This document shows, in pieces, positions 17,248-26,556 of a stretch of DNA of 64,000 bases. Each line of letters begins with the position of its first letter. Positions within the stretch are counted from its first letter, which is position 1. Origin of the DNA: an uncultured Collinsella sp. (GTDB lineage Bacteria; Actinomycetota; Coriobacteriia; Coriobacteriales; Coriobacteriaceae); assembly GCA_900542175.1 (NCBI GenBank), contig UQNC01000002.1:1-64000 (forward strand), given 5' to 3'. The position numbers and the translations under genes were made by a program. Under the pieces are notes generated by a model. That model worked only from the letters and a program-made list of their open reading frames with translations, did not search any database and was not told the DNA's origin.

Positions 17248-18300
17248 CTAAACGAACCGTACCCCGAATCCGCGTTTGATGAACGGCAGCAGCTCCATTG
17301 CCTCGGGCGTGATATGGCCCGCAACGTTCATGCGCTCGTCACCGGGAAGATCGACCCGCGCGATCTCAAGCTCGCCTTCGTAGCGCCCATATCCGCTATT
17401 GCTCACAGCGATCGACCCCGCCTTTCGCGGCAGGCCGGCTCCGGCATCCGTCGGCACGGAATCCGGCTTAAGCTTCGTACGTGACTCCTGAGACCTAAAG
17501 ATGAGGACACTCGAGTCGGGCCGGTCGTGATGAATCTGCCCGCGCACATAGGCATAACCGGGCTCAAGCTCGCATTGCAGGTCCACGTATCCGGCGGAAA
17601 CTTGAGCAAACTGCGCCCAGCCCGCATCGGAAAGATCGGGGTCGCCGACCAACACAATGTCGCAATCGGCGCCATGTGCAAGCTCAAGCATATTGAGAGC
17701 AACCTTTAACGCGCGACCGCGCTGCGCCTCGACCGTCGGCAGTCCCTCGAATACTGGCCCGCGAACGTTAGCATCACCCGGCACAAAAGCCATGATTTCG
17801 AATCCAAGCGCCGCAAGACGAAGATTCACCCGAGCAATGTCCTCCAGAGCTAAACCGGTATAAGGCTTGGGGTAAAAATTGTGGCAGGCGGCAAAACGAG
17901 TCACATCGGCACCGGCCTCACGCCACGATGCGATTTCATCAGAACTCACCGTCGATGCATTGACCACAATGCGAAATACACCGGACAGCTCCGCGACCCG
18001 CTGGGCGCTAAAGCCATAGTCCAAACGAAGGTATTCCAACCCCAGATCGCGCAGGTCCTCGATGCGCTCAAGCCCGAGCAAATCGCACGTGCGAGGCCCC
18101 ACATCGGCAATGAGCGCAATGCCGCGGGCGGAAAGCAGCGACAGCACATGACGGACCTTATCGGCATACGCCGCTCCCCCATCCTCGGGAATATGCAGCG
18201 AGGTGAACGCATAGCGCGCACCCGCCGCGGCACCACGCTCAATTGTCCGCTCAATATCCTGCAGAGCGCTGGAAAGATAAATCGAAATACCCGTTTTCAC
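17248..18300 (-). CDS. mupG: 6-phospho-N-acetylmuramidase MupG (DUF871)
   Basis: This 350-residue DUF871 protein has a TIM-barrel N-terminal domain to about residue 235 (ISIYLSSALQDIERTIERGA, ITR-like strands, RFAACHNFYPKPYTGL) and a small C-terminal barrel (residues 240-350). Members (S. aureus MupG) cleave the disaccharide MurNAc-6P-GlcNAc produced by the MurP PTS. It starts with GTG at 18300, with AAGGAG about 9 bases upstream. It is the last gene of the operon murR-murQ-murP-mupG, separated from murP by a strong hairpin that probably lowers its expression relative to murP. The context makes the function well supported. Confidence 0.88.
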   Translation of the reverse strand: MKTGISIYLSSALQDIERTIERGAAAGARYAFTSLHIPEDGGAAYADKVRHVLSLLSARGIALIADVGPRTCDLLGLERIEDLRDLGLEYLRLDYGFSAQRVAELSGVFRIVVNASTVSSDEIASWREAGADVTRFAACHNFYPKPYTGLALEDIARVNLRLAALGFEIMAFVPGDANVRGPVFEGLPTVEAQRGRALKVALNMLELAHGADCDIVLVGDPDLSDAGWAQFAQVSAGYVDLQCELEPGYAYVRGQIHHDRPDSSVLIFRSQESRTKLKPDSVPTDAGAGLPRKAGSIAVSNSGYGRYEGELEIARVDLPGDERMNVAGHITPEAMELLPFIKRGFGVRFV

Positions 18301-18315
18301 GCTTCAACGCTCCTT

Positions 18316-18350
18316 TAAAAAAGGCCGGCGGAGCAGTTAGCCCCGCCGGC
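18316..18350 (-). terminator. strong hairpin with T-run between murP and mupG
   Basis: Arms GCCGGCGGGGC/GCTCCGCCGGC (one mismatch) are followed on the minus strand by CTTTTTT. The Shine-Dalgarno of mupG follows at once. It acts as a full or partial terminator inside the operon. Confidence 0.8.
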
Positions 18351-18417
18351 ACAACCATAGCATCAAGAAATCTGCCGCGCGCCGCGAGCCCTGAGCAACA
18401 CGGCTCGCGATATCAAA

Positions 18418-19848
18418 CTATTCGCCAAAGAACTCGTTGATCTTCTGCTCGTCGACGCCAAAGAACCACGTCAGGACAAAGCCGGCGGCATAGGCAAGCA
18501 GCATAGCGGCAACGTAGCCGAGCTGCTGGCCAGGAACGACGATCAGCAGGCCAAACAGACCGGAAACGCCCTGAGAAACCGTGCCGATGTGAAGCAGCGC
18601 CGCGAGCGCGCCGCCAAATCCGGCACCCAGGCAGGCCGTCACAAACGGACGAACGAGCGGCAGCGTAACAGCATACATCAGAGGCTCGCCCACACCCAGG
18701 ATTCCAACGGGAATAGACTCTGCGACGTACTTCTTGAGCTTGGCGTTCTTGGTCTTAAAGTACAGCGCCAGACCGGCACCGACCTGACCGCCGCCAGCCA
18801 TCATAAGGATGGGAAGCAGGTAATTGATGCCCTTGGTAGCGCCGTCGGGATCGTTGAGCATAGCGTGGATCGGCGTGAGCGCCTGATGCAGGCCGACGGA
18901 AACCAGCGGCAAGAAGCCTGCCGACAGGATATAGCCACCCAGGACGCCCAGCTTCTCGAAGATAAAGGTCAAAACGCTAAAGATGGCAGTCGTCAGCCAT
19001 GCGCCAACCGGCTGGATGACGAGCATCAGAGCAAAGGCGCCGATGATGAGCACCAGCAGCGGGGACAAGAACGTGTCGAGTGCGTTGGGCATAACCTTGC
19101 GAATCTGACGCTCCATCCAGGCAAAAAATGCGCCGGCGATAAGAGCCGCGATCATGCCGCCCGCTGCGGGGTTGTACTGCGCATTGGTGAGCGGCAGCAG
19201 AATGGCAGTGGCAGGATCGGCCGCGCCAGGCGCAAGCAGGGGCATGGCACTGTTGGCGATACACATCATGCCGGCGATGCCGCCCAGCGCAGCGGAGCCA
19301 CCAAACTCACGTGCCGCGTTATAGCCCACCAAGATGGGCAGATAGGCAAACAGGGCCCAGCCCATGGAACGAATGCCCTGGTACCACCACTCGCCTGCAA
19401 GCGCGCCTGCCGTCGAGACGTTAATGACGTTGCAGATACCGTTGATGAGGCCAGCCGCAATGATGCCGGGGAGCAGGGCAACGAAGACATTGGAAATCTT
19501 CTTGAGGAAGGCCTGAACCGGCTTGGACTCGTACTTTGCCTTCTGCGCGGCCTTGTTTGTGGCCGCAGCGTCAACCACGCTCTCGTCGGCAACGCCTTTC
19601 GCAAGGCCGGTGAGCTTGGAGAACTCCTCGAGCACCTTATTCACCTTGCCCGGACCCAGCACGATCTGCATCGTGTCGTCCTCGACCAGGCCCATCACGC
19701 CGTCGAGTGCCTTAATGCCCTCCGCGTCGACGCTGCCCGTGTCTTTGACGGTCACGCGCAGGCGCGTCATGCACGCCGCGTTTGCCAGCACGTTGTCTTT
19801 ACCGCCCAAAAGGTCCAGCAGCTTTTGAGCCAGCTCTTTGTTCGTCAT
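18418..19848 (-). CDS. murP: PTS EIIBC component for N-acetylmuramic acid (or MurNAc-GlcNAc)
   Basis: This 476-residue glucose-superfamily PTS permease has an N-terminal EIIB domain with the phosphorylated Cys in NAACMTRLRVTVKD (residue 26). A linker and a ten-segment EIIC domain (from about residue 115, VALLPGIIAAGLINGICN) follow, with the substrate-site motif GVGEPLMYAV. No EIIA domain is fused, so a separate EIIA-Glc must donate phosphate. It imports and 6-phosphorylates MurNAc compounds at the membrane. The flanking murQ and mupG identify the substrate. TCCTCC-complement (GGAGGAGTT) precedes the ATG. Confidence 0.9.
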   Translation of the reverse strand: MTNKELAQKLLDLLGGKDNVLANAACMTRLRVTVKDTGSVDAEGIKALDGVMGLVEDDTMQIVLGPGKVNKVLEEFSKLTGLAKGVADESVVDAAATNKAAQKAKYESKPVQAFLKKISNVFVALLPGIIAAGLINGICNVINVSTAGALAGEWWYQGIRSMGWALFAYLPILVGYNAAREFGGSAALGGIAGMMCIANSAMPLLAPGAADPATAILLPLTNAQYNPAAGGMIAALIAGAFFAWMERQIRKVMPNALDTFLSPLLVLIIGAFALMLVIQPVGAWLTTAIFSVLTFIFEKLGVLGGYILSAGFLPLVSVGLHQALTPIHAMLNDPDGATKGINYLLPILMMAGGGQVGAGLALYFKTKNAKLKKYVAESIPVGILGVGEPLMYAVTLPLVRPFVTACLGAGFGGALAALLHIGTVSQGVSGLFGLLIVVPGQQLGYVAAMLLAYAAGFVLTWFFGVDEQKINEFFGE

Positions 19849-19905
19849 AACTCCTCCTTGTATTGGGTATCTCGTCTGGATGTCATATCAGCTCACGCCG
19901 CGCAC

Positions 19906-20829
<924 letters not shown>

Positions 20830-20839
20830 TTCATTCACC

Positions 20840-21691
20840 TCATCTTTCCTGTTTCTCGATGTAGTTTTGCTTAATGACATGCGTCGCTCGTTCGTAGTCG
20901 CTGGCAACGTAAGCAGCGTACAGGGCATCGACAACCATAAGCTGGGCCATACGCGAAGCCATGGCACCGCTGCGGACCAAGGGCTCACTCGCAGCGACGC
21001 CGAGCACGGCATCGGCCATGGTGGCAAGCTTGGATGATCCATCTACTTTGGTCACGGCCACAACGGGACAGTTGTGACGTTGGGCCTCGGCGGCGCAGTC
21101 CAGCACCTCTTGCGTCAAGCCCGAGTAGCTAAAGGCGATTGCCATATCGCCCTCATGCATGTTCTTGGCACACAAGAGCTGATCATGCCAGTCGTCGTAC
21201 AGATGGCACTCTTTGTCGACACGCATGAGCTTTTGCGCCAGATCATGCGCGACCAAACGAGAGGCACCGATACCGAACAGATTGACCGCACGTGCCCGCT
21301 TAAGACGGGCCGCGCATCGCTCCAAGACGGTGTAATCGAGCGTTCGCGCCGTCGCTTCGATCGTGCGCACGTTGCTTTTCATCACCTTCCCCACGATACG
21401 TTCGACGCTGTCATCCATGGAGATGTCCTCGAGGGCAACGTCTTTCTTGTCACCCAAGAGCGCCAGCTCGGCAATCAGTTCGCGCTGGAACTCCTTGTAG
21501 CCCGCAAAACCCAAGCGCTTGCAAAAGCGCAAAATGCTCGAGGGCGAGGAGAACGTGGCATCGGCAAGACCGCGGACGGACAGCCCGACCACCTCGTGCG
21601 GATGAGCGCTCACATATGCGATGACATTGCGTTCCGCCGGGCTCGCGCTGAGCTCACGCTCGCGAAGCCGCAAAAGCAATCCGTTTGCCAT
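20840..21691 (-). CDS. murR: RpiR/MurR-family transcriptional regulator
   Basis: This 283-residue protein has an N-terminal HTH of RpiR type (residues about 20-75, VRGLADATFSSPSSILRFCKRLGFAGYKEF) and a C-terminal SIS sugar-phosphate-binding domain (FGIGASRLVAHDLAQKL, FSYSGLTQEVLDCAAEA). In the MurR group MurNAc-6P is the usual effector. Start ATG 21691 has GGAGG 8 bases upstream. It is the first gene of the MurNAc operon and is expected to control it. Confidence 0.88.
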   Translation of the reverse strand: MANGLLLRLRERELSASPAERNVIAYVSAHPHEVVGLSVRGLADATFSSPSSILRFCKRLGFAGYKEFQRELIAELALLGDKKDVALEDISMDDSVERIVGKVMKSNVRTIEATARTLDYTVLERCAARLKRARAVNLFGIGASRLVAHDLAQKLMRVDKECHLYDDWHDQLLCAKNMHEGDMAIAFSYSGLTQEVLDCAAEAQRHNCPVVAVTKVDGSSKLATMADAVLGVAASEPLVRSGAMASRMAQLMVVDALYAAYVASDYERATHVIKQNYIEKQER

Positions 21692-21725
21692 CTCAAACAC
21701 CTCCGTTGAGAAGAATTAAAGACCA

Positions 21726-21738
21726 ACGAACGATTCGT
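21726..21738. promoter_or_regulatory. candidate operator of the mur operon
   Basis: The inverted repeat ACGAA-CGA-TTCGT lies 35 bases upstream of the murR start, where an RpiR-type autorepressor would bind. This is positional inference only. Confidence 0.3.
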
Positions 21739-21895
21739 ACCGGATACAAACAGCTTTTACGGTACATTGTGCCGCATCGTGGCGCACAAAGGACGAGCGT
21801 TCTACCGCTCGCCCCTCAAATCCGACCGCTCGGAAATACGCGCGACACAAAATAATTCAACAAGGTCGCATGATCAGAAACGGGTTTGTTACCGG

Positions 21896-22477
21896 CTAGC
21901 GCCTCGCATGGGCGCCGATGGGGCGCGTCTCGTGGTGCACCCATGCGGAGACCAGCAATACCAACAGCATCGCGGTGACATAGCCCGCAGCATCGAATCC
22001 TAAATCGATAACGTCGAAATGCCTGCCGGGAACAAAGATCTTATGTACCTGATCGCCAACGGAGCAGACGGCGCAAAAGAGCAACACGGGCACGCAACGG
22101 GAGCAAACGCTCCACGGACGCCTGGAAAAGCAAACCACGGCCACCGAGGCGAACAATCCGACGAAGAAAAACTCTACGGTATGGGCAACGCGACGGACGT
22201 TCGTGCCCACCCACATGCGAATGGAAGCAAGTCGGCCAGACCGGACATTCGAGGCAGCCGAATCGATGCCCCCGGTCATCCCGTTCTCGGTCTGAGCTTC
22301 ACCCGTGGCATCGGCAGCCTGAACGCCCGTAGCCTGACCCTCCACCACGCGCGCGGTGGACTCGCTCAGCAACGACGTCTCCACCGCATTTTGCTCCGTC
22401 AGCACCCAGATGCCCGCCAGCGTTGCAGCGAACAGAATGATCGCGGTCCATCCGATTATTTGTTTTACGCGCGCCAA
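21896..22477 (-). CDS. VanZ-like membrane protein
   Basis: This 193-residue protein has an N-terminal membrane segment (IIGWTAIILFAATLAGIWVLTE), an extracytoplasmic loop of about 65 residues, and three further segments. The end, FVPGRHFDVIDLGFDAAGYVTAMLLVLL, matches the VanZ family motif. VanZ proteins are linked to teicoplanin resistance in some systems, but housekeeping relatives have no known role. The TTG at 22477 is chosen because AGGAGG lies 7 bases upstream; the upstream ATG at 22519 has none. No van genes are nearby. Confidence 0.75.
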   Translation of the reverse strand: MARVKQIIGWTAIILFAATLAGIWVLTEQNAVETSLLSESTARVVEGQATGVQAADATGEAQTENGMTGGIDSAASNVRSGRLASIRMWVGTNVRRVAHTVEFFFVGLFASVAVVCFSRRPWSVCSRCVPVLLFCAVCSVGDQVHKIFVPGRHFDVIDLGFDAAGYVTAMLLVLLVSAWVHHETRPIGAHARR

Positions 22478-22581
22478 GGGCCTACCTCCTTTTTTGAATA
22501 TCAGCGAGTGTAGCCCCAAATGACATCGTCACCGTATCAAAATTTGAATCGCAACAGGAAGCGACAAAGCGACGCAAACCC

Positions 22582-23187
22582 CTACCCCGCCTCGCGCATC
22601 CAGCGATCGAACGTCCCCACGCACACGCCCAGGCACTTTGCTGCCTGGCTGCGGGTAATATCGCCCGCCTCATAGCTATCGCGCACCAGCTCAAACTGAG
22701 GAGGGCACGGCTTGCGAGGTCGACCGAAACGGACCCCTCGCGCCCGCGCCGCTGCAATTCCCTCCGCTTGGCGCCGATGGATATTCTCGCGCTCCACCTG
22801 CGCCACGTAGCTCAGCAGTTGCAGCACAATATCGGCAATCAGGGTATTAGTCACATCCGGCGTGCCGCTTGCCCTGGCGCGCGTGTCAAGCAATGGCATG
22901 TCCAACACCACAATGGCAACCCCGAGCTCCTTGGTAATGCGACGCCATTCCTCAAGAATCTCGGAGTAATTACGACCAAGTCGGTCGATAGAAAGCACCA
23001 CCAGCACGTCCCCGTCTCCCAGGACGTGCAGCAGCTCGCGATAGCGCGGTCGATCGAAGTCCTTGCCGCTCGCATGGTCGGCATAAATATTCGCCGAGCT
23101 CACGCCATAGGCGCCCAGCGCATCCAGCTGCCGATTAAGATTCTGATCGCGCGAACTCACCCGCGCATAACCATACACCGTCGCCAT
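22582..23187 (-). CDS. serine recombinase (resolvase/invertase family)
   Basis: This 201-residue protein starts MATVYGYARVSSRDQNLNRQ, which carries the catalytic Ser of small serine recombinases. It keeps the Arg-rich site VLSIDRLGRNYSEI and the helix RENIHRRQAEGI, and ends with an HTH (ITRSQAAKCLGVCVGTFDRWM). It is an intact-looking orphan: no transposase or invertible cassette is recognised next to it. A 37-bp palindrome (23208-23244) lies 20 bases upstream of its start and could be a recombination or control site. Confidence 0.88.
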   Translation of the reverse strand: MATVYGYARVSSRDQNLNRQLDALGAYGVSSANIYADHASGKDFDRPRYRELLHVLGDGDVLVVLSIDRLGRNYSEILEEWRRITKELGVAIVVLDMPLLDTRARASGTPDVTNTLIADIVLQLLSYVAQVERENIHRRQAEGIAAARARGVRFGRPRKPCPPQFELVRDSYEAGDITRSQAAKCLGVCVGTFDRWMREAG

Positions 23188-23207
23188 CTCATCCCCGCTT
23201 TCTTGTA

Positions 23208-23244
23208 AACCTGCCAAAAAGGGACAGGTTTATTTTGGTAGGTT
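23208..23244. repeat. TGCCAAAAAGGGAC-type palindromic repeat, copy 1
   Basis: AACCTGCCAAAA ... TTTTGGTAGGTT are near-perfect inverted arms around a 13-nt core containing GGGACAGGTTTA. The second copy is at 35343-35375. Confidence 0.8.
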
Positions 23245-23307
23245 TTACCTCTCGAATAGCAGGTAAGCGGGCGGCCGAGCAGACGGCAAGGTAGCCATGA
23301 TCCAAAT

Positions 23308-23339
23308 GCGGAGGGCGGCCCCGAAAGACCGCCCTCCGC
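23308..23339 (-). terminator. hairpin downstream of rnr
   Basis: The 11-bp arms GCGGAGGGCGG/CCGCCCTCCGC are perfect. The following minus-strand sequence (ATTTGG) is only weakly T-rich, so termination may be partial. Confidence 0.55.
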
Positions 23340-23364
23340 TCTCCCGCCATGAGTCGAGATTTGG

Positions 23365-25500
23365 CTAATGGATAAGCTTAAAGTCCAAGTGCCCACGCGT
23401 GGTATTGACGCGCGAGACCTCGATAATCACGCGCTGACCCAGTTCATAGCGAGTCCCCGTGTCGGCACCTGTGAGCGTGAGCGCATCCTCGTCGAACTCG
23501 AACCACTCGTTGCCCAGGCTCTTGATCGAAACCAAGCCTTCGACCTGCGTCAGGTCCAAGCGCACAAAGAGGCCCATGCTGCTAACCCACGAGACGGTTC
23601 CGGCATAGCGCTCGCCCAGACGGTCCTCATAGTACTGGGCAATCTTGATCTTTTGCGTCGCATGGCTAGCGGCATCTGCCGCGCGCTCGGCATCGCTGCA
23701 TGCGCGGCAGATCTGCGGCAGAATGCGCGGCAGCGACTCGCGCCCCTTGCCGATCAGCCGCGGCGTACGGACCAGGGCGTCCTTGCCGCCGAGCTGCTCA
23801 TAGGCCAACTGCAGTTTGAGCACGCGGTGCACCACCAGATCGGGGTAGCGACGGATGGGACTCGTAAAGTGACAGTAGCACGGCGCGGCGAGCGCAAAGT
23901 GGCCCTCGTTGCGCGGCTTGTACAGTGCGCGCTGCATGCTGCGCAGAAGCAGCGTGTTGACGAGCGGTGCGTTGGCCGTACCGGCGGCAGCATCAACTGC
24001 AGCCTGTAGCTCATCGGGACTCCCCAGGGCGATACCGGCAGCACGGCGATCGTCGATGATACCCAGCTGTGCCAGCACCACGGCGGCACCGTGCAGGCTG
24101 TCGGGGCTGGGATCGTCGTGTACGCGATAGCAGGCCTCGATATCGCGGTCGGCCAGCCACTCCGCCACGCACTCGTTGGCCAGCAGCATGGCTTCCTCAA
24201 TCAGCGACGTGGCGCACGAGCGCTCACGGGCCACGATCTGCACGGGCACACCGTCCTCATCCAATAGAGCGCGAATCTCGGCCGTGTCAAAATCGACTGA
24301 GCCGCGGACGCGACGAATACGACGGCGAAGTTCGGCGAGTTCGTTGGCGGCGACAAGGAAATTGCCGAGGTCGACGTTGCAGCCGCGGGCGGCCTTCTCG
24401 CACGCAAGACCGCGCTCAAGCGCCTCCTCGCGCGAGGCCTCAGCAGCCGCAACATCCTCGGCCGCACCCTCCAGCACCCCATACTCCACCGCGCCGGCAC
24501 GCACCAGCAGCGCCTCGGCGCCGTCATAGTCCATACGCACACGCGAGCGAATCACGCTGGGGTAAGGATCGTAATGCCGCACGCGACCCTGCGCATCGAG
24601 CTCAATGTCAACGGTAAACGCAAGACGGTCCTCGTCAGGGCGAAGCGAGCATAGGTCACAGGACAGGCGTTCGGGCAGCATGGGAAGCACGCGATCGGCC
24701 AGATACACCGATGTCGTACGATGGCGAGTCTCAAGATCGATATGCCCGTCCCAAGCCACATAGTGAGAAACGTCAGCGATATGCACACCCAGCTTGTAGC
24801 CACCCTCGGGCGTGCGCTCAAGCGAAATGGCATCGTCAAAGTCGCGCGCGTCGACCGGGTCGATCGTGATGGCAAAGCGGTCGCGCAGATCGCGGCGGAG
24901 CGGGTCCTTAAGCGCCGCGGACACATCGAGCGAAAGCCCCTCGGCCTCGTCCAGCGCGGCCTCGGGATAGCTATCGGTATAGCCGTAACGCGCCATCACG
25001 TATTGAACGCCCAAATCGGGCGCGTCATCTCCGCCAATGCGGCGTTCGATCGTCACGGTGCCCGATTCCAGGCGCGTCGGGTAGGTCAAAATGCGCGCGA
25101 CAACGGCATCACCCGGGTGGACGCCCAGACGATCCGCCGAGGTATCCTCGGGCAGTATGAAGAAGTCGGCCTTCAGGCGCGAATCGAGCGGCTCGATCAC
25201 ACCGAGCGGACCAGCGGTCTGGTACGTACCCACCACGCTTATGGCTGCGCGCTCAACCACGCCTTCGATCACGGCGCGCCGCTCACCGTGCGGGCTGTTC
25301 TTAATGCTCACGGCAACGGTATCGCCATCCATGATCTCGCGCTTACCGCGGCCCATGACCTTGTAGTCGCCGCTCTCGGTTATGACATAGGCGCCATGCT
25401 CATGGAGCTGCACGCGCCCGGTCAGGCTCGGACGGCGTTCGCTGCGCACCGGCCCGCGCTTATTGCGAGCTCCACGCTTATGCTTGTTATTGCGCCCCAT
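23365..25500 (-). CDS. rnr: ribonuclease R
   Basis: This 711-residue processive 3'-5' exoribonuclease degrades structured RNA. Domains in order are a basic N-terminal tail (GRNNKHKRGARNKRG), cold-shock OB folds (about 25-160), and the RNB catalytic domain (about 205-560). The RNB domain has the metal-binding Asp cluster in IDPVDARDFDDAISL and the motif HFTSPIRRYPDLVVHR. An S1 domain (about 625-705, GTVSWVSSMGLFVRL) closes the protein. The length is slightly under the E. coli enzyme. It stands alone here and is not linked to smpB. Confidence 0.95.
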   Translation of the reverse strand: MGRNNKHKRGARNKRGPVRSERRPSLTGRVQLHEHGAYVITESGDYKVMGRGKREIMDGDTVAVSIKNSPHGERRAVIEGVVERAAISVVGTYQTAGPLGVIEPLDSRLKADFFILPEDTSADRLGVHPGDAVVARILTYPTRLESGTVTIERRIGGDDAPDLGVQYVMARYGYTDSYPEAALDEAEGLSLDVSAALKDPLRRDLRDRFAITIDPVDARDFDDAISLERTPEGGYKLGVHIADVSHYVAWDGHIDLETRHRTTSVYLADRVLPMLPERLSCDLCSLRPDEDRLAFTVDIELDAQGRVRHYDPYPSVIRSRVRMDYDGAEALLVRAGAVEYGVLEGAAEDVAAAEASREEALERGLACEKAARGCNVDLGNFLVAANELAELRRRIRRVRGSVDFDTAEIRALLDEDGVPVQIVARERSCATSLIEEAMLLANECVAEWLADRDIEACYRVHDDPSPDSLHGAAVVLAQLGIIDDRRAAGIALGSPDELQAAVDAAAGTANAPLVNTLLLRSMQRALYKPRNEGHFALAAPCYCHFTSPIRRYPDLVVHRVLKLQLAYEQLGGKDALVRTPRLIGKGRESLPRILPQICRACSDAERAADAASHATQKIKIAQYYEDRLGERYAGTVSWVSSMGLFVRLDLTQVEGLVSIKSLGNEWFEFDEDALTLTGADTGTRYELGQRVIIEVSRVNTTRGHLDFKLIH

Positions 25501-25577
25501 GGCGCCTCCTTGCTATCGATGACGAACTCCAAAGAGTCTACCCAAATGATTCGCTTTCCTGCCGTCCCCTAGAGATC

Positions 25578-25610
25578 AAAAAACGGGCCGCCCCATAAGA
25601 GACGACCCGT
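25578..25610 (-). terminator. intrinsic terminator after ftsX
   Basis: ACGGGTCG/CGGCCCGT arms with a loop are followed by TTTTTT on the minus strand, 26 bases beyond ftsX. Confidence 0.75.
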
Positions 25611-25635
25611 TGGAAGGGATGAATTCCAGACATGC

Positions 25636-26556
25636 CTACACGCGCAGGTAGCGGCGCATGGCTATGGCAGAACCAAAGAGACCGATAATCACACCGACCA
25701 GAATCAGCGCAGCATAGGTCACCAGGTAGTACTGCATCGGCAGGGCAAACGACATCCAGCCGATGCTCTCCTGCAAACGCGGAATCATCAGATTGCGCAG
25801 CAGCTCCAGAACGCCGATGGAAAGCAGCGAGCCCAAAATGGCCTGCAGTACGCCCTCGGTGATAAACGGGCCGCGAATGAAGCCGTTGCTGGCGCCGACC
25901 AGACGCATAATCGCAATCTCACGACGACGCGCCGTGATGGACAGGCGAATCGTGTTGTTGATGAAGATGAATGCGATAAAGGTCAGAAGGCCAACGAGCA
26001 CCACGGCGGCGATGCGGATGTAGTTGGTCACCTGGAACAGGCGGCTCACTTCCTCCTGGCCGTACAGCACGCTCGCGTTGACGTCGCCGTCATCCGCGAT
26101 CTTCTGGAAGTCGGCGTTCTTCTTGAGCTTCTGGGCCGTGCTTTCGACCTTGGACGGATCGTCCATCTCAATTGCAAACGAAGCCGGCAGCGGGTTCTGG
26201 CCATCGAGCGCGCTCATGGTGGCGTCGGCGTTGCCCGACATCTTGCTCGTATACTCGGCCAGCGCGTCGTCCTTGTCCTTATAGGTCACGGACTTGACGT
26301 TATTCCACGTCTTAAGCTCGGCCTCAAAAGCCTGAACATCGGCCTGATCGGCGTCATCGCTAATGAACGCGTTGATGACAACCTGATCCTCGACGGTGCC
26401 GATCACGGAGTTCAGCATCGCAGAGCCCATGATGAACAGGCCGATGATAAACAGCGAAAGGAAGATCGTGATGACGGCGCCGAGCGAGGTAGTCCAGTTA
26501 CGGAAGAAGTGACTGATTGCCTCTTTGAAGGAGTAGCCCACGTTAGTTGGTGCCAT
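25636..26556 (-). CDS. ftsX: cell-division permease FtsX
   Basis: This 306-residue protein has the FtsX layout: a cytoplasmic start (NVGYSFKEAISHFFRNWTTS), TM1, a large extracellular domain of about 120 residues (VINAFISDDADQADVQAF...), and three C-terminal TM segments with the MacB/FtsX-type motif ARRREIAIMRLVGASNGFIRGPF. With FtsE it couples ATP hydrolysis to activation of septal peptidoglycan hydrolases. It overlaps ftsE by 14 bases, so translation is coupled. Confidence 0.94.
   Translation of the reverse strand: MAPTNVGYSFKEAISHFFRNWTTSLGAVITIFLSLFIIGLFIMGSAMLNSVIGTVEDQVVINAFISDDADQADVQAFEAELKTWNNVKSVTYKDKDDALAEYTSKMSGNADATMSALDGQNPLPASFAIEMDDPSKVESTAQKLKKNADFQKIADDGDVNASVLYGQEEVSRLFQVTNYIRIAAVVLVGLLTFIAFIFINNTIRLSITARRREIAIMRLVGASNGFIRGPFITEGVLQAILGSLLSIGVLELLRNLMIPRLQESIGWMSFALPMQYYLVTYAALILVGVIIGLFGSAIAMRRYLRV

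Noticed and set aside
21896..22477. Glycopeptide resistance role for the VanZ-like gene
   Set aside because: No vanH, vanA, vanX or two-component genes are present; VanZ-like proteins are common in sensitive bacteria.
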